Assembly (NCBI RefSeq): GCF_013367775.1
Contig: NZ_CP055157.1
Coordinates: 186,001-250,000, forward strand
Direction: 5' to 3'
Origin: Microbulbifer sp. YPW1
GTDB lineage: Bacteria > Pseudomonadota > Gammaproteobacteria > Pseudomonadales > Cellvibrionaceae
Length of the DNA: 64,000 nt
Under the pieces are notes generated by a model. The model did not search any database and had not been told where the DNA came from. It saw only the letters and a program-made list of their open reading frames with translations. Made by a program: the position numbers and the translations under genes. This document shows positions 1 through 10,223 of the stretch, in pieces. Position 1 is the stretch's first letter; each line of letters opens with the position of its first letter.

Positions 1-651
1 TTCGCCAAGGCCTTCAATTTTCAGGTCCAGCAGGCGGGAACCGGCGGCCTGTTCCGGCAGCAGCTGCGCGCGCGCTTCCTGGTAGGCGGCGCGGGCGGCG
101 TCTTTATCACCCTGCTGAACCAGGATATCGCCGCGGGTTTCGGCGTAGAGTGCAGCGAAAGCCGGCGGTACGTCGCCTTTCAGCAGCGCCAGCGCTTCAT
201 TGGTTTCACCGCGGGCGGCCTTGACGGAGGCCAGGCGGCGCTTGGCAACCAGCGTCAGCGCGTCGTCACTGCTGTTATCCACAACCCACTGCAGTTCTTT
301 GGCTGCGGCTTCCAGGTCGTTTTTCTCTACGGCCAGCGCCGCCAACTGCAGGGAGGCCTGAGCGGCGTAGATACGCTTGGCGTAGTCGTCTTTCAGCTCG
401 CGCGCCAGGGATTGGGCGGTCGTCAGCTGCTTGTTGTCCGGTTTGCCTTCATTGGCAGAAACCGCTTCGACAAAACCCTGGTAGACATTGGAGGCCGCTT
501 CAGCGTCGCTGCGCTCCTTGCCCTGCCACCACTGCCAGCCAAAATACGCGGCCAGTGCCAGCACAATACCGGTGACGATGCCGGAACCATTTTCTTTCCA
601 CCAACGTTTGATCGTTTCAATCTGTTCTTCTTCGGTCAAATGGTCAGCCAT
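1..651 (-). CDS. yfgM: YfgM-like tetratricopeptide membrane protein (3' end outside window)
   Basis: The reading frame opens with ATG at 651 (MADHLTEEEQIETIKRWW) and runs off the left edge without a stop, giving 217 residues. A short acidic cytoplasmic start is followed by one membrane segment at about residues 24-40 (GIVTGIVLALAAYFGW) and then an alanine-rich helical region of the TPR type. This is the architecture of YfgM, the SecYEG/PpiD-associated periplasmic chaperone factor encoded between hisS and bamB in many gammaproteobacteria. hisS lies directly upstream here, which supports the call; bamB would be expected just beyond the left edge. Function is inferred from family and position. 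Confidence 0.88.
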   Translation of the reverse strand, partial: MADHLTEEEQIETIKRWWKENGSGIVTGIVLALAAYFGWQWWQGKERSDAEAASNVYQGFVEAVSANEGKPDNKQLTTAQSLARELKDDYAKRIYAAQASLQLAALAVEKNDLEAAAKELQWVVDNSSDDALTLVAKRRLASVKAARGETNEALALLKGDVPPAFAALYAETRGDILVQQGDKDAARAAYQEARAQLLPEQAAGSRLLDLKIEGLGE

Positions 652-714
652 TTCTTATTCGCCTTATTCTTAAATCCAATTCGTAAATTCAGTCGTGCAA
701 TGCGTTTCTGTGCT

Positions 715-1977
715 TCAGGCCTGAAGGACTTTTGCCAGCTCCGCCAGGGCAACCGTCTGCTGCTCTGCGTCGGCGCGCAGGGATTTAACGGTCACCTGCC
801 CTGCCGCGGCCTCGTCTTCGCCGATGATCAACGCGAAATCCGCATTGCTCTTGTCGGCCTTCTTCATCTGGCTCTTGAAGCTGCCACCGCCGCAGTGCGT
901 CTGCAACCGCAACCAGGGCAGCTCGCTGCGCAATTGCTCCGCTGCCGCCAGGGCCGCGGATTGTACATCACCCACTGCGACCAGATAGGCGTCGACCTGC
1001 TGATCCAGGGTGTCCGGCAGTACTTCCAGAGTTTCCAGCAACAGTACCAGGCGCTCGACACCGAGACCAAAGCCCACCGCCGGGGTGGGTTTACCGCCCA
1101 TCTGTTCAACGAGGCCGTCGTAACGGCCGCCGGCACACACGGTGCCCTGGGCGCCGAGACTATCGGTCACCCATTCAAAAACGGTCTTGCCATAGTAGTC
1201 GAGGCCTCGCACCAGGCGCGGATTTACCTCGTAGGCTACACCGGCTGCGTCCAGAAATGCCCGCAGCTGGTCAAAGTGCGCACGGGATTCCTCGTCGAGG
1301 AAGTCCAGTAGACAAGGCGCCTCTGCCAGCAGTTCCTGAGTCTGGGCATTTTTGCTGTCGAGAATACGCAGCGGGTTGCGTTCCAGGCGACGCTGGCTGT
1401 CTTCATCCAGCTGATCCTTGCGCGCAGACAGGTATTCCACCAGGGCATCGCGGTAGGCCGCGCGGCTTTCGCTGTTACCCAGGGAGTTCAGCTGCAGGGA
1501 GACATGCTCGGCAACGCCCAGTTGCTTCCAGATGCGTGCGGTCATCATCAGGATCTCGGCATCGATGTCCGGTCCCTCGATACCAAACACCTCCACACCA
1601 AACTGGTGGAACTGACGCAGGCGGCCTTTCTGCGGCCGTTCGTAGCGGAACATGGGGCCGAAGTACCACAGGCGCTGGGGCTGGATCAGCAGGTTGTTCT
1701 GGATCGCTGCGCGCACGGTGCCCGCGGTGCCCTCCGGACGCAGGGTAACGCTGTCGCCACTCTTGTCGTCGAAGGTGTACATTTCCTTTTCGACGATATC
1801 GGTGGCCTCACCCACTGCGCGGGCGAACAGCTGAGTCGCCTCCAGCATCGGGGTGCGAATTTCGCTGTAGCCGTAGCGGGCAAAGAGTTCGCTGAGGGTG
1901 CTTTCCACGTATTGCCACACGGGGGATTGGGTGGGCAAGAGATCGTTCATGCCGCGGATGGCGCGAAGTTGTTTCAA
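715..1977 (-). CDS. hisS: Histidine--tRNA ligase
   Basis: Class II aminoacyl-tRNA synthetase of 420 residues that charges tRNA-His in the cytoplasm. Visible family marks are the N-terminal [10 protein letters not shown], motif 2 ([16 protein letters not shown]), the histidine-specific [15 protein letters not shown], and motif 3 ([11 protein letters not shown]). The start is TTG at 1977: an AAGGA Shine-Dalgarno sits six bases upstream, an in-frame TAA lies just before it, and the next ATG falls inside the conserved RGMND block. The gene is between ispG and yfgM on the same strand, the usual gammaproteobacterial order. Confidence 0.97.
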   Translation of the reverse strand: MKQLRAIRGMNDLLPTQSPVWQYVESTLSELFARYGYSEIRTPMLEATQLFARAVGEATDIVEKEMYTFDDKSGDSVTLRPEGTAGTVRAAIQNNLLIQPQRLWYFGPMFRYERPQKGRLRQFHQFGVEVFGIEGPDIDAEILMMTARIWKQLGVAEHVSLQLNSLGNSESRAAYRDALVEYLSARKDQLDEDSQRRLERNPLRILDSKNAQTQELLAEAPCLLDFLDEESRAHFDQLRAFLDAAGVAYEVNPRLVRGLDYYGKTVFEWVTDSLGAQGTVCAGGRYDGLVEQMGGKPTPAVGFGLGVERLVLLLETLEVLPDTLDQQVDAYLVAVGDVQSAALAAAEQLRSELPWLRLQTHCGGGSFKSQMKKADKSNADFALIIGEDEAAAGQVTVKSLRADAEQQTVALAELAKVLQA

Positions 1978-2032
1978 CGGTCGTCCTTAATAGCTGTTAC
2001 ATCGTGGTACCGGCAAATACCGGCATCTCGAG

Positions 2033-3154
2033 TTATTCGATGGTTTCTTTGGCGATAATCTGGGCTTCCTGCGCTTCTTTGGCCGCGGCTTTTTCGCGGA
2101 TCAGCTGCTCCAGATCATTCACCAGATTGTCATTCTTGAATTTGCGGTCCGGCTGACCGTCCACGTAAATCGCGTGGCTCGGGGTCCCGCCGGCGAGGCC
2201 GATATCCGCCTCTTTCGCCTCGCCCGGGCCGTTCACGATACAGCCGATCACCGCCACATCCAGCGGCGTGGTGATATCTTCCAGGCGGGCTTCCAGCTCG
2301 TTCATGGTTTTCACCACATCGAAGTTCTGGCGTGAACAGCTGGGGCAGGCAATAAAATTGATGCCCTTGGTGCGCAGGCGCAGGCTCTTGAGCAGATCCC
2401 AGCCCACTTTCACCTCTTCCACCGGATCTGCGGCGAGGGACACCCGCAGGGTGTCGCCGATACCGTCCAGCAGCAATGCGCCGAGGCCGATGGCCGATTT
2501 AACGGTTCCGGAGCGCAGACCACCGGCTTCGGTGATCCCCAGGTGCAGCGGCTGTTCGATCTGGGTCGCCAGCTTGCGGTAAGCGGCGGTCGCCATAAAT
2601 ATATCCGACGCCTTCACGCTGACCTTGAAGTCCTGGAAGTTGAGGCTGTCGAGAATGTCCACATGGCGCAGGGCGGACTCCACCAGAGCGTCCGGGGTGG
2701 GCTCGCCGTACTTTTTCTGCAGGTCCTTTTCCAGGGAACCGGCATTCACGCCGATTCGAATCGGGATATTCAGGTCCCGCGCCTTGTCCACCACCGCACG
2801 GATGCGTTTCTCGCGGCCGATATTGCCGGGATTGATACGCAGGCAATCCACGCCCAGGTCCGCCACTCGCAGCGCAATGCGGTAGTCGAAGTGAATATCG
2901 GCCACCAGCGGCACGTTCACCTGCTTTTTGATCTCGCCAAAGGCTTCCGCAGCGTCCATGGACGGCACGGAAACCCGCACAATATCGGCACCTGCCCGCT
3001 CCAGCCGCTGGATCTGGTCCACGGTGGCGGCCACGTCGCAAGTCTCGGTGTTGGTCATGCTCTGCACCGAGATGGGGGCACCACCGCCGACCGGCACATT
3101 GCCCACCATGATCTGGCGCGAGACGCGGCGAACTATGGGTGACTCGAATTGCAT
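2033..3154 (-). CDS. ispG: 4-hydroxy-3-methylbut-2-en-1-yl diphosphate synthase (flavodoxin)
   Basis: Penultimate enzyme of the MEP isoprenoid pathway, a [4Fe-4S] protein that converts MEcPP to HMBPP in the cytosol. The 373-residue protein has the TIM-barrel start ([20 protein letters not shown]) and the C-terminal cluster-binding region with the cysteines of [10 protein letters not shown] and [10 protein letters not shown]. Length matches the family. It is followed by hisS 55 bases downstream and preceded by rodZ. As an Fe-S client it sits a few genes downstream of the isc cluster. Confidence 0.97.
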   Translation of the reverse strand: MQFESPIVRRVSRQIMVGNVPVGGGAPISVQSMTNTETCDVAATVDQIQRLERAGADIVRVSVPSMDAAEAFGEIKKQVNVPLVADIHFDYRIALRVADLGVDCLRINPGNIGREKRIRAVVDKARDLNIPIRIGVNAGSLEKDLQKKYGEPTPDALVESALRHVDILDSLNFQDFKVSVKASDIFMATAAYRKLATQIEQPLHLGITEAGGLRSGTVKSAIGLGALLLDGIGDTLRVSLAADPVEEVKVGWDLLKSLRLRTKGINFIACPSCSRQNFDVVKTMNELEARLEDITTPLDVAVIGCIVNGPGEAKEADIGLAGGTPSHAIYVDGQPDRKFKNDNLVNDLEQLIREKAAAKEAQEAQIIAKETIE

Positions 3155-3280
3155 AGAGAGAACCTGCGTTGGCTATTAAGCGGGTTGATACCGATGGTCA
3201 AAAACGGGGAGGATTATAGAGAGATTGGGCGCAAACCTACAGAGGCTGCGCCCATGGAAGAGAATCGCAAAATGGCGCTA

Positions 3281-4351
3281 TCAGCCGCCCACGGTAAGCT
3301 TGCGGGTGCGGCGGTTGCCCAGGGGCGCGCTATCGACCACTTCCCCGGCGTAGCTGACGGTCGTCGCCGCCGCATTGCCCAGCATCAGGCTGAACGGGGC
3401 CTGCCCCTCGAGCTCGACAGTGGAGCCGGCTGGCTGAAGCTTGGCCAGCAGCTTGTTGCCCGCAGCATCCGTGACTTCCACCCAGGATTCCTCGCTGAAG
3501 GAGATCTCCAGCACAGCGCTGGATACGGCACCGACCGGGACCTCATCGACCATGCTCGACGTTTCCTGCTGAACCGCGGGCTCTTCCACCGCAGCCACTG
3601 GCTCGGGAACCGGCGCTGCAACGGGCTGCGCAGCCATTTCTGGTACTGCCGGCTCCTCGACAGCCCCTTCTACCTCGGCGTCTTCACTCGCCAGGTCAGC
3701 GACATCCGCCAGCTGCACGTCGGTTTCCGGCACCACCTCTTCCGCGGCGACGTCCGTATCTGCACCGGCTACAGACAATGTCTGCGCATCCAGCGCACTG
3801 TCAGACTCCGCCATATCCTGAGCGATATCATCCACTTCGGTAGTAGCGGCGGGCTGTTCAACTACCTCCTGGGATGCCTGGGTCGCGACCGCTGGCGCCG
3901 GCATGGCACCGTCGTTACCGCGCATTTCGAACCACCAGTAGCCACCGGCAACAGCAATAGCCGCCACCAGTAGCATTGGACCAGACATGGACGCCCCGCT
4001 TCCGGAAACACTGCCGCCCATGACGGAACCCTTGGGAGGCTGGGCCACGCGCGGCGCTTCAGCCGGGACCTGGCGCACAAATGCTTCCAGCGCAGCGGTT
4101 TCGTCCACCCGCAGCTCTTTACAGACATTGCGGATGTAGCCGCGGATATAGGTGGCGCCGGGGAAAGCGTCAAACGCATCCCGCTCCAGCGCTTCGAGAT
4201 TTTCTGTGGTCATGCACAGGCGGCGAGCCAGCTCTTCGCTGGTCAGCCCCGCCTGCTCGCGGGCCGCGGTCAACAGGGTGCCGACGGACGCCGCGGTACT
4301 TTCTGCGTTCTGGGTTTCTTCCTGTTCGGGCATCGGATTACTGCTGCTCAT
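3281..4351 (-). CDS. rodZ: Cytoskeleton protein RodZ
   Basis: Bitopic inner-membrane protein that anchors MreB and keeps rod shape. The 356 residues divide into an N-terminal helix-turn-helix (VGTLLTAAREQAGLTSEELA, roughly residues 23-90), one membrane segment near 120-140 (MLLVAAIAVAGGYWWFEM), a long Ala/Glu/Val/Pro-rich periplasmic linker, and a C-terminal beta domain (VLEISFSEESWVEVTDAAGN) typical of RodZ. The ATG at 4351 lies inside the end of pilW, a 14-base overlap, so the two are probably translationally coupled. The acidic low-complexity linker is longer than the folded parts require. Confidence 0.94.
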   Translation of the reverse strand: MSSSNPMPEQEETQNAESTAASVGTLLTAAREQAGLTSEELARRLCMTTENLEALERDAFDAFPGATYIRGYIRNVCKELRVDETAALEAFVRQVPAEAPRVAQPPKGSVMGGSVSGSGASMSGPMLLVAAIAVAGGYWWFEMRGNDGAMPAPAVATQASQEVVEQPAATTEVDDIAQDMAESDSALDAQTLSVAGADTDVAAEEVVPETDVQLADVADLASEDAEVEGAVEEPAVPEMAAQPVAAPVPEPVAAVEEPAVQQETSSMVDEVPVGAVSSAVLEISFSEESWVEVTDAAGNKLLAKLQPAGSTVELEGQAPFSLMLGNAAATTVSYAGEVVDSAPLGNRRTRKLTVGG

Positions 4352-5132
4352 TTTCGGCCATCATCTGCTGGTATTTCAGGGTCTCCGCCGAGTACGGAAA
4401 GAGATTCTTCAGCGCCAGGGCGTAGCTCCTTTCCTTGTCCCGATTGCCAAAGATTTTTTCGATGCGGATTCCCAGCCACAGGGACTGCGGAATCTGCCGA
4501 TTCTTTTCGCTGAATCGGTCCAGGTAATGTTTGGCCTGGGTGTAATCCTGCTTTTCAAACTTCAGCTCAGCCAGCTCCAGCAGCGCGACAGGCAGATCGG
4601 AACTGAGCGCCAGCGCCCTCTTGAATGCGCTCTCAGCGCCATCCAGGTTGTGCAACCTCAGCTCCGCGCGACCGAGGTTGGCCAGGGCGTAGGAACGGCG
4701 GTTGTATGTCAGGTCTTCGGAGGCAACGAGAAACTGGTCGCGGGCCTCCTGATAGCGCTCCTGCTGATACAGGAATGCACCGTAGTTCACCCGCGCCATG
4801 GAGAAATTCCGGTCGTAGCGCAGGGCTTTCTTGAAGTGGGATTCGGCTACAGGGATCTCGCCATCGGCCTGATATAGCAATGCGAGACCGTGATGGGCCT
4901 GGGGATCTTTCTTACCCAGTCTCAGGGCTTCCTGGAAGTGATGACGGGCCATCTCGCGATTGTCGCCACCGCTCTGCAGGTAGCGCAGCCCCAGCTGTAC
5001 GTGGGTTTCACGGGCCTTGTCGAGATCGACCTGTCTGCCACCGGGACCGGTGGTTACACACCCTCCCAGCAGCACAACGAGTAACCCGGCAACGATGGCC
5101 GGATTGGAAATTCTTGCTAACACGAGCCTCAC
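4338..5132 (-). CDS. pilW: Type IV pilus biogenesis/stability lipoprotein PilW (PilF)
   Basis: Outer-membrane lipoprotein with TPR repeats that helps assemble the PilQ secretin for type IV pili. The 264-residue frame has a lipoprotein signal (AGLLVVLLGGC, lipobox LGGC near residue 25) followed by tandem TPR units (RYLQSGGDNREMARHHFQEAL and ALLYQADGEIPVAESHFKKAL are adjacent examples). The frame begins at GTG 5132; a second in-frame GTG three codons in is also possible. Its position between rlmN and rodZ is the standard one. No other pilus gene is in the window. Confidence 0.92.
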   Translation of the reverse strand: MRLVLARISNPAIVAGLLVVLLGGCVTTGPGGRQVDLDKARETHVQLGLRYLQSGGDNREMARHHFQEALRLGKKDPQAHHGLALLYQADGEIPVAESHFKKALRYDRNFSMARVNYGAFLYQQERYQEARDQFLVASEDLTYNRRSYALANLGRAELRLHNLDGAESAFKRALALSSDLPVALLELAELKFEKQDYTQAKHYLDRFSEKNRQIPQSLWLGIRIEKIFGNRDKERSYALALKNLFPYSAETLKYQQMMAENEQQ

Positions 5133-5198
5133 CTTGTAGTTATCGGGTGCGTACTACCAGCGCACGCCGGGTCCGTTCGGCGAAGCGAGATGCAAAGA

Positions 5199-6356
5199 TC
5201 AGACCTGGTTCAGGATTTTCACCGGGCGTTCGGCGTTGCGGTAGCGCTCCGAACGACGGGTGCGGTCATTCACCTGACCGGCCAACTGACCACAGGCCGC
5301 AGCGATATCGTCGCCCCGGGTGGTACGCACGGTTACGGTATAGCCTTTGTCCAACAAAATCTGTTGAAAACGTCGCAATGCGTTGTTGCTGACCCGTTGA
5401 TAATCGGACAGCTCAAACGGATTGAAGGGTATCAGATTTATCTTTACTGGCACATCGCGCAGCAATTCCGCCAGCTGTTCCGCGTGTTCCGGGCGGTCGT
5501 TCACCTCCCGGATCATGGTGTACTCGATGGTCATCTTGCGATGATTGTCCGGCATGTTCTCGATATAGCGCTTGGCGCTGTCGAGCAGCATGGCGATGGG
5601 GTACTTTTTGTTGATCGGCACCAGCACGTTGCGCAGCTCATCGTTGGGCGCGTGCAGGGAAATAGCCAGGCTCACATCGGTCACCTCTGCCAGGCGATCC
5701 AGGGCCGGCACCACACCGGAAGTACTCAGAGTCACCCGACGCTTGGAAATGCCATAGGCATTGTCTTCCATCATCAGGTTCATGGAGTCGACCACATTGT
5801 CGAAGTTGAGCAGGGGTTCGCCCATGCCCATCATCACCACATTGGTCACCTTGCGCGGACCGTTGGGCTGCAGTTGCCCGAAGGACTTACACGCAATCCA
5901 CACCTGGCCGATAATCTCGGCCGCAGTCAGGTCCCGGTTGAAGCCCTGCTTGCCGGTGGCACAGAAGCTGCAGTCCAGGGAGCAGCCTACCTGTGAAGAA
6001 ACACACAGGGTGCCGCGGTCGCCATCGGGAATGTAGACGGTTTCGATCACATTGCCGCCGGATACCTCGATCAGCCACTTGCGGGTGCCGTCGGAGGAGT
6101 CCATCTGCTTCAGGACCTTGGGGGCGCGGACTTCGGCGATTTCACCCAGCTTGGCACGCATGGCCTTGCTGACATTGGTCATCTGCTCGAAATCGTCCAC
6201 ACCATTCTGGTGGATCCACTTGAGCACCTGCACAGCGCGGAAGCGCTTCTCGCCCAGACCGGCAAAAAAGTCCGTGAGCTTGTCGACGGACAGCCCCAGC
6301 AGGTTCACTTTTTCGGTCTGTACAGTTTCAGGTTGTACAGTCTGTACGTCGCTCAT
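5199..6356 (-). CDS. rlmN: Dual-specificity 23S rRNA/tRNA adenine-C2 methyltransferase
   Basis: Radical SAM enzyme that methylates A2503 of 23S rRNA and A37 of some tRNAs. The cluster motif [11 protein letters not shown] (CxxxCxxC) is present, and the C-terminal [11 protein letters not shown] carries the second catalytic cysteine. I chose ATG 6356, which has AAGGTG five bases upstream; an in-frame GTG at 6371 would add five residues. The Gln/Thr/Val-rich first 20 residues are poorly conserved in general. The protein depends on Fe-S assembly, encoded upstream on the same strand. Confidence 0.96.
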   Translation of the reverse strand: MSDVQTVQPETVQTEKVNLLGLSVDKLTDFFAGLGEKRFRAVQVLKWIHQNGVDDFEQMTNVSKAMRAKLGEIAEVRAPKVLKQMDSSDGTRKWLIEVSGGNVIETVYIPDGDRGTLCVSSQVGCSLDCSFCATGKQGFNRDLTAAEIIGQVWIACKSFGQLQPNGPRKVTNVVMMGMGEPLLNFDNVVDSMNLMMEDNAYGISKRRVTLSTSGVVPALDRLAEVTDVSLAISLHAPNDELRNVLVPINKKYPIAMLLDSAKRYIENMPDNHRKMTIEYTMIREVNDRPEHAEQLAELLRDVPVKINLIPFNPFELSDYQRVSNNALRRFQQILLDKGYTVTVRTTRGDDIAAACGQLAGQVNDRTRRSERYRNAERPVKILNQV

Positions 6357-6398
6357 GGATTCACCTTGCACCGGCTTCGATGCGGAATAGAGTGCGTT

Positions 6399-6430
6399 GT
6401 AGGATCCTGCCCGGCAGGGCAGGATCCTAC
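6399..6430. repeat. Perfect 14-bp inverted repeat between ndk and rlmN
   Basis: Arms at 6399-6412 (GTAGGATCCTGCCC) and 6417-6430 are exact reverse complements around a GGCA tetraloop. Neither side continues into a T-run, so it is not a typical intrinsic terminator. It could be an RNA-processing or attenuation hairpin in the ndk-rlmN transcript, or a REP-like element. Confidence 0.8.
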
Positions 6431-6455
6431 GGGATTAATTGCAGAACAGTCGCAA

Positions 6456-6881
6456 TTAACGTGCGCAGATTTCTTCAGCAGAGAAGAAGTAGTTCACTTC
6501 GCGCTCGGCAGAAGCTGCAGAGTCAGAACCGTGTACGGCGTTGGCGTCGATGCTGTCGGCGAAGTCTGCACGGATAGTGCCAGCGTCTGCTTCTTTCGGG
6601 TTGGTAGCGCCCATCAGGTCGCGGTTAGCCAGAATGGCGTTTTCGCCTTCCAGAACCTGTACAACAACCGGACCGGAAGTCATGAACTCAACCAGATCCT
6701 TGAAGAACGGACGCTCTTTGTGCTCAGCGTAGAAGCCTTCGGCTTTTTCCTGAGACAGCTGAACCATTTTCATCGCAACGATGCGCAGGCCGGCTTTCTC
6801 GAAGCGGCTCTCGATTTCACCGATAACATTCTTGGCAACGGCGTCCGGCTTGATGATGGACAGGGTACGTTCCTGGGCCAT
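6456..6881 (-). CDS. ndk: Nucleoside-diphosphate kinase
   Basis: Transfers the gamma-phosphate of ATP to NDPs through a phosphohistidine. The start [21 protein letters not shown] and the active-site segment [20 protein letters not shown], with its catalytic His, are diagnostic. The ATG at 6881 has GGAG nine bases upstream and gives 141 residues, the family length; a longer in-frame start at 6908 is unlikely. It lies downstream of the isc cluster and is separated from it by a hairpin with a short U-tract, so it may have its own promoter. Confidence 0.97.
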   Translation of the reverse strand: MAQERTLSIIKPDAVAKNVIGEIESRFEKAGLRIVAMKMVQLSQEKAEGFYAEHKERPFFKDLVEFMTSGPVVVQVLEGENAILANRDLMGATNPKEADAGTIRADFADSIDANAVHGSDSAASAEREVNYFFSAEEICAR

Positions 6882-6930
6882 GGTTTTCTCCATTTCTAGG
6901 TTTTGCAAAAATTTGTCTTAAGACAGATAC

Positions 6931-6955
6931 GAAAAGAGCAACTTCCGTTGCTCTT
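6931..6955 (-). terminator. Possible intrinsic terminator after iscX
   Basis: A nine-base stem (6934-6942 with 6947-6955, loop TTCC) ends on the minus strand in a short run of Ts. It would separate the isc operon from ndk. The U-tract is short, so read-through is plausible. Confidence 0.6.
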
Positions 6956-7058
6956 CCCTGAATTCTCTCAACGCGCGAACTGTCGATTAATTAACCAGCA
7001 CAGGTCGCGGAGCGCGGATTATACGCGTAGTCGAGTGAAGTTTGTACTGTAGATGAGA

Positions 7059-7253
7059 CTATTCGTTCTCTTCGATCCACGCGGCCTGAATGGCCTCCAG
7101 GATCTTTTCCCCGCAGCGATCGGGGTCGTCGTCGAATCCGGGTAAATCCACCACCCACTGGCGCAGATCAACGAAGTTGACCCGCAGTGGGTCCACTTCC
7201 GGATGAGCGTCACAGAGTTCGATGGCAATATCGTGAATATCCGTCCACTTCAT
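7059..7253 (-). CDS. iscX: Fe-S assembly protein IscX
   Basis: Small acidic protein of 64 residues (MKWTDIHDIAIELCDAHP) that closes the isc operon in gammaproteobacteria. The DLRQWVVDLPGFDDDP block is the conserved IscX region, known to contact IscS at the frataxin site and to bind iron. Its ATG at 7253 is 51 bases after fdx. Identity is secure from sequence and position; its exact in vivo role is debated in the literature. Confidence 0.96.
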   Translation of the reverse strand: MKWTDIHDIAIELCDAHPEVDPLRVNFVDLRQWVVDLPGFDDDPDRCGEKILEAIQAAWIEENE

Positions 7254-7304
7254 GGGTGCATCCTCTTGTTCTCAGGCCGGCCCAGACCGGCCAGACCAGA
7301 CTGG

Positions 7305-7643
7305 TTAGTGGCGCTCGGACACCTGGTTGATGGTGTACTTGGGAATCTCAACTACCAGATCCTCCTCATCGACCACCGCCTGGCAGGAGAGACGTGACTC
7401 AGGCTCCAGGCCCCAGGCCTTATCCAGCAGGTCTTCTTCCAGCTCGTCCGGCTCCCCGAGGGAATCGAAGCCCTCGCGCACAATCACATGGCAAGTGGTA
7501 CAGGCACAGGATTTCTCGCACGCGTGCTCGATCTCCACCCCGTGCTGAAGCGCGGCATCGCAAACCGTGACACCCGGCTCCACTTCGATGACCTTGCCCT
7601 CCGGACACAATTCTTCGTGGGGCAGGAAAACAATCTTCGGCAT
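7305..7643 (-). CDS. fdx: Isc-type [2Fe-2S] ferredoxin
   Basis: Supplies electrons to cluster assembly on IscU/IscS. The 112-residue protein has cluster ligands C42, C48, C51 and C87 with the extra conserved C46 (ACEKSCACTTCHVIV and SRLSCQAVV), the same numbering as E. coli Fdx. It lies between hscA and iscX. The 72-base gap to hscA holds a short tandem duplication described separately. Confidence 0.97.
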   Translation of the reverse strand: MPKIVFLPHEELCPEGKVIEVEPGVTVCDAALQHGVEIEHACEKSCACTTCHVIVREGFDSLGEPDELEEDLLDKAWGLEPESRLSCQAVVDEEDLVVEIPKYTINQVSERH

Positions 7644-7665
7644 ACTCTCTTCTCTCAGTCGGCGA

Positions 7666-7730
7666 CCGCCCTCAGGGGGTGTCGAATGGCCCCTCAGGGC
7701 TTGTCGAATGGCCCCTCAGGGCTTGTCGAA
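7666..7730. repeat. 22-bp tandem duplication covering the hscA stop codon
   Basis: Two identical 22-base units (7709-7730 and 7687-7708 on +) are followed by a decayed third copy (about 7666-7686). The first unit encodes the last HscA residues (FDKP) and its TGA stop; the others lie in the hscA-fdx gap. This reads as a local slippage duplication of the gene end. Confidence 0.85.
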
Positions 7731-9608
7731 TTCATCCAGGCTGTGGCCCTGCATGGCGCGCTTGATGGATTTGTCCATACGGCGCGCAGCAAAAGGCTCG
7801 GACAAAGTGTTCAGCTCGTCGATACGGCTGCGGATCTCTTCCGCCGTGCCGCCATTGTGGGCCAGACGCAGCGCTTCCATCGCCCGCTCCAGCTCGCCCA
7901 ACTCGTGCTCGCTTAGCAGTTCCGCGCCATTTTCCTGCAGGGCCACCAGCATGGCCTCCAGGGTGCGCTCCGCTTCCACCTGAGCCTCGCGCAGCGCGCG
8001 CGCGGCGATATCCTCTTCGGCATTGGCGTAGGAATCCTGCAGCATGCGGGTGATATCGGAATCCCCGAGGCCGTAGGACGGCTTGACGGTAATTTCCGCC
8101 TGCACGCCGCTACTCTTTTCCAGCGCGGTGACCGACAGCAACCCGTCAGCATCCACCTGGAAGGTCACACGAATGTGGGCGGCACCGGCCACCATGGGCG
8201 GAATACCACGCAACTCGAAGCGCGCCAGGGATCGACAATCCTGCACCAGCTCGCGCTCGCCCTGCACCACGTGAATGGCCATGGCTGTCTGGCCGTCCTT
8301 GAAGGTGGTGAACTCCTGGGCCTTGGCCACGGGAATGGTGGTATTGCGATGGATCAGCTTCTCGGTCAGGCCACCCATGGTCTCGATACCCAGAGACAAC
8401 GGAATGACATCCAGTAACAGCAGGTCCTCACGGGACTTGTTGCCCACCAGCACGTCCGCCTGCAGGGCCGCACCGATGGCGACAACCTGATCCGGGTCAA
8501 TATCCGCGTGGGGCTCGCGATCGAAGAACGCCTGCACCTTTTCGCGCACTCGCAGGGTTCTGGTGGAACCGCCCACCAGCACCACTTCGGCAACCTCTTC
8601 CGCCGTCAGGTCCGCATCGCGCAGGGCCCGCTTGCAGGCGCGCAGGGTCTTGGCAATCAGCGGATCCAGCAGTTCGGCAAGCTTTTCCCGGCTCAGCTCA
8701 CCGGACCAGTCCCCGTAACTGACCGGCACCACAGCTTCACTCGCCAGCGCCTCTTTGGCGGCACAGGCAGTATCCAGTAAATTACGCTGGGCTGCAGCAT
8801 CGTGGTCGGTGCCCAGCCCCGCCTGCACGGCGATCCACTCGGCGATCGCGCGGTCGAAATCGTCTCCACCGAGGGCGCTGTCGCCACCGGTAGACAATAC
8901 CTCAAACACACCCTTGGACAGGCGCAGGATGGAAATATCAAAGGTGCCACCGCCGAGGTCGTACACGGCAATGGTCTTATCCGCCACATCACCACCGTCA
9001 TCCGGCTGGTCCAGCCCGTAGGCCACGGCCGCAGCGGTGGGCTCGTTCAGCAAACGCAATACTTTCAGACCCGCCAGCTTGGCGGCGTCCTTGGTGGCCT
9101 GGCGCTGGGCCTCATCGAAATACGCAGGTACGGTAATTACCGCACCGTCCAGTGGGCCGCCCAGGGAGTCAGCACCGCGCTGTGCCAGCACCTTCAAGAT
9201 TTCCGCGGAAACCTGCACCGGATTCACCGCACCGGCGACCGTTTCAATCAGCGGCATGCCGCCGCTACCCTCTGCAGACGGATCAGCAAAGTGGTACGGC
9301 AGTTGATCGCCAAAGTTTTTGATATCCGCGAGACCGCGGCCCATAAACCGTTTGATCGAAATCAGGGTGTTGTAGGGGTCTTCACCGGCGGCGGCACGCG
9401 CCCCGTACCCTACTTCCACACCGGCTTCGGTGTAGCGTACCGCGGACGGCAGAATCACCCGCCCATCTTCAGCGGGCAGCGATTCTGCAGCGCCACTGCG
9501 CACGGTCGCTACCAGTGAATTGGTGGTACCAAGGTCGATACCCACTGCGCGCTTGCGCTGGTGGGGTTCGGGGGTCTGGCCGGGTTCGGATATCTGCAGT
9601 AATGCCAT
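7716..9608 (-). CDS. hscA: Hsc66 chaperone HscA
   Basis: Hsp70-family ATPase dedicated to releasing clusters from IscU. The N-terminal nucleotide-binding domain begins with [14 protein letters not shown] and carries [15 protein letters not shown] and [15 protein letters not shown]; the substrate-binding half follows from about residue 395. The 630-residue length fits HscA. Its partner motif LPPVK is present in IscU of this operon, and hscB lies directly upstream. The 3' end lies within a small tandem duplication. Confidence 0.97.
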   Translation of the reverse strand: MALLQISEPGQTPEPHQRKRAVGIDLGTTNSLVATVRSGAAESLPAEDGRVILPSAVRYTEAGVEVGYGARAAAGEDPYNTLISIKRFMGRGLADIKNFGDQLPYHFADPSAEGSGGMPLIETVAGAVNPVQVSAEILKVLAQRGADSLGGPLDGAVITVPAYFDEAQRQATKDAAKLAGLKVLRLLNEPTAAAVAYGLDQPDDGGDVADKTIAVYDLGGGTFDISILRLSKGVFEVLSTGGDSALGGDDFDRAIAEWIAVQAGLGTDHDAAAQRNLLDTACAAKEALASEAVVPVSYGDWSGELSREKLAELLDPLIAKTLRACKRALRDADLTAEEVAEVVLVGGSTRTLRVREKVQAFFDREPHADIDPDQVVAIGAALQADVLVGNKSREDLLLLDVIPLSLGIETMGGLTEKLIHRNTTIPVAKAQEFTTFKDGQTAMAIHVVQGERELVQDCRSLARFELRGIPPMVAGAAHIRVTFQVDADGLLSVTALEKSSGVQAEITVKPSYGLGDSDITRMLQDSYANAEEDIAARALREAQVEAERTLEAMLVALQENGAELLSEHELGELERAMEALRLAHNGGTAEEIRSRIDELNTLSEPFAARRMDKSIKRAMQGHSLDEFDKP

Positions 9609-9629
9609 AGTGCTAACAACTAATTCGGT

Positions 9630-10154
9630 TCAGTCCAGTAAATCTTCTTCGAGCTCTTCAATCTGCCGCTGCAATTTGGCGAGAAACTGGAGTTTGAGTA
9701 ACGCGCCTTTCGCCTCTTCCAGGGCATTGCCCTGCAGAGCCGTGGAGAAAGCCACTTCTTGAGCCTTGAATAGCTGGCTCGCCTCACTGCCCAGGTCTTC
9801 CAGCTCCCCTTCGGGATCGGCAGCGCTGCGCACGTCTTCGAGACGTTCGCGCAGGATCATCTGCTGCATCAGGAACTCACCATCGGCGGTAGTCTGCTCG
9901 GGGTTGATTTCCACCCCGGCCAGCTGCAGAAGATACGCGGCGCGGGCCACCGGATCCTTGAGGGTGTTGTTCGCCTCATTGATCTGTGCGGCATATTGCA
10001 TGGACAGCATCTGCTCGCGCTCGGACTTTGCTGCAAACCGGTCCGGATGGAACTCCTGCTGCAGCTCGCGATAACGCTTGGCCAGCGCCTGCCGATCTAC
10101 TGCGTAGTCGACGGGCAGACCAAAAATTTCAAAGTGATTTTGTTGCAGTTCCAT
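9630..10154 (-). CDS. hscB: Fe-S co-chaperone HscB
   Basis: J-domain protein that delivers IscU to HscA and stimulates its ATPase. The J domain (residues about 1-75) contains the HPD motif in LQQEFHPDRFAAKS, followed by a C-terminal helical domain that binds IscU. ATG 10154 (MELQQNHFEIFGLP) gives 174 residues, the family length; the frame stays open upstream to 10193 but that extension is not HscB-like. It sits between iscA and hscA. Confidence 0.96.
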   Translation of the reverse strand: MELQQNHFEIFGLPVDYAVDRQALAKRYRELQQEFHPDRFAAKSEREQMLSMQYAAQINEANNTLKDPVARAAYLLQLAGVEINPEQTTADGEFLMQQMILRERLEDVRSAADPEGELEDLGSEASQLFKAQEVAFSTALQGNALEEAKGALLKLQFLAKLQRQIEELEEDLLD

Positions 10155-10223
10155 AGTGGTCCAATAACAAAAAGGCCGGCATGCACCAGGCATCCGGCCG
10201 TCTGCTGCCCGAAAGCCCCGGTG

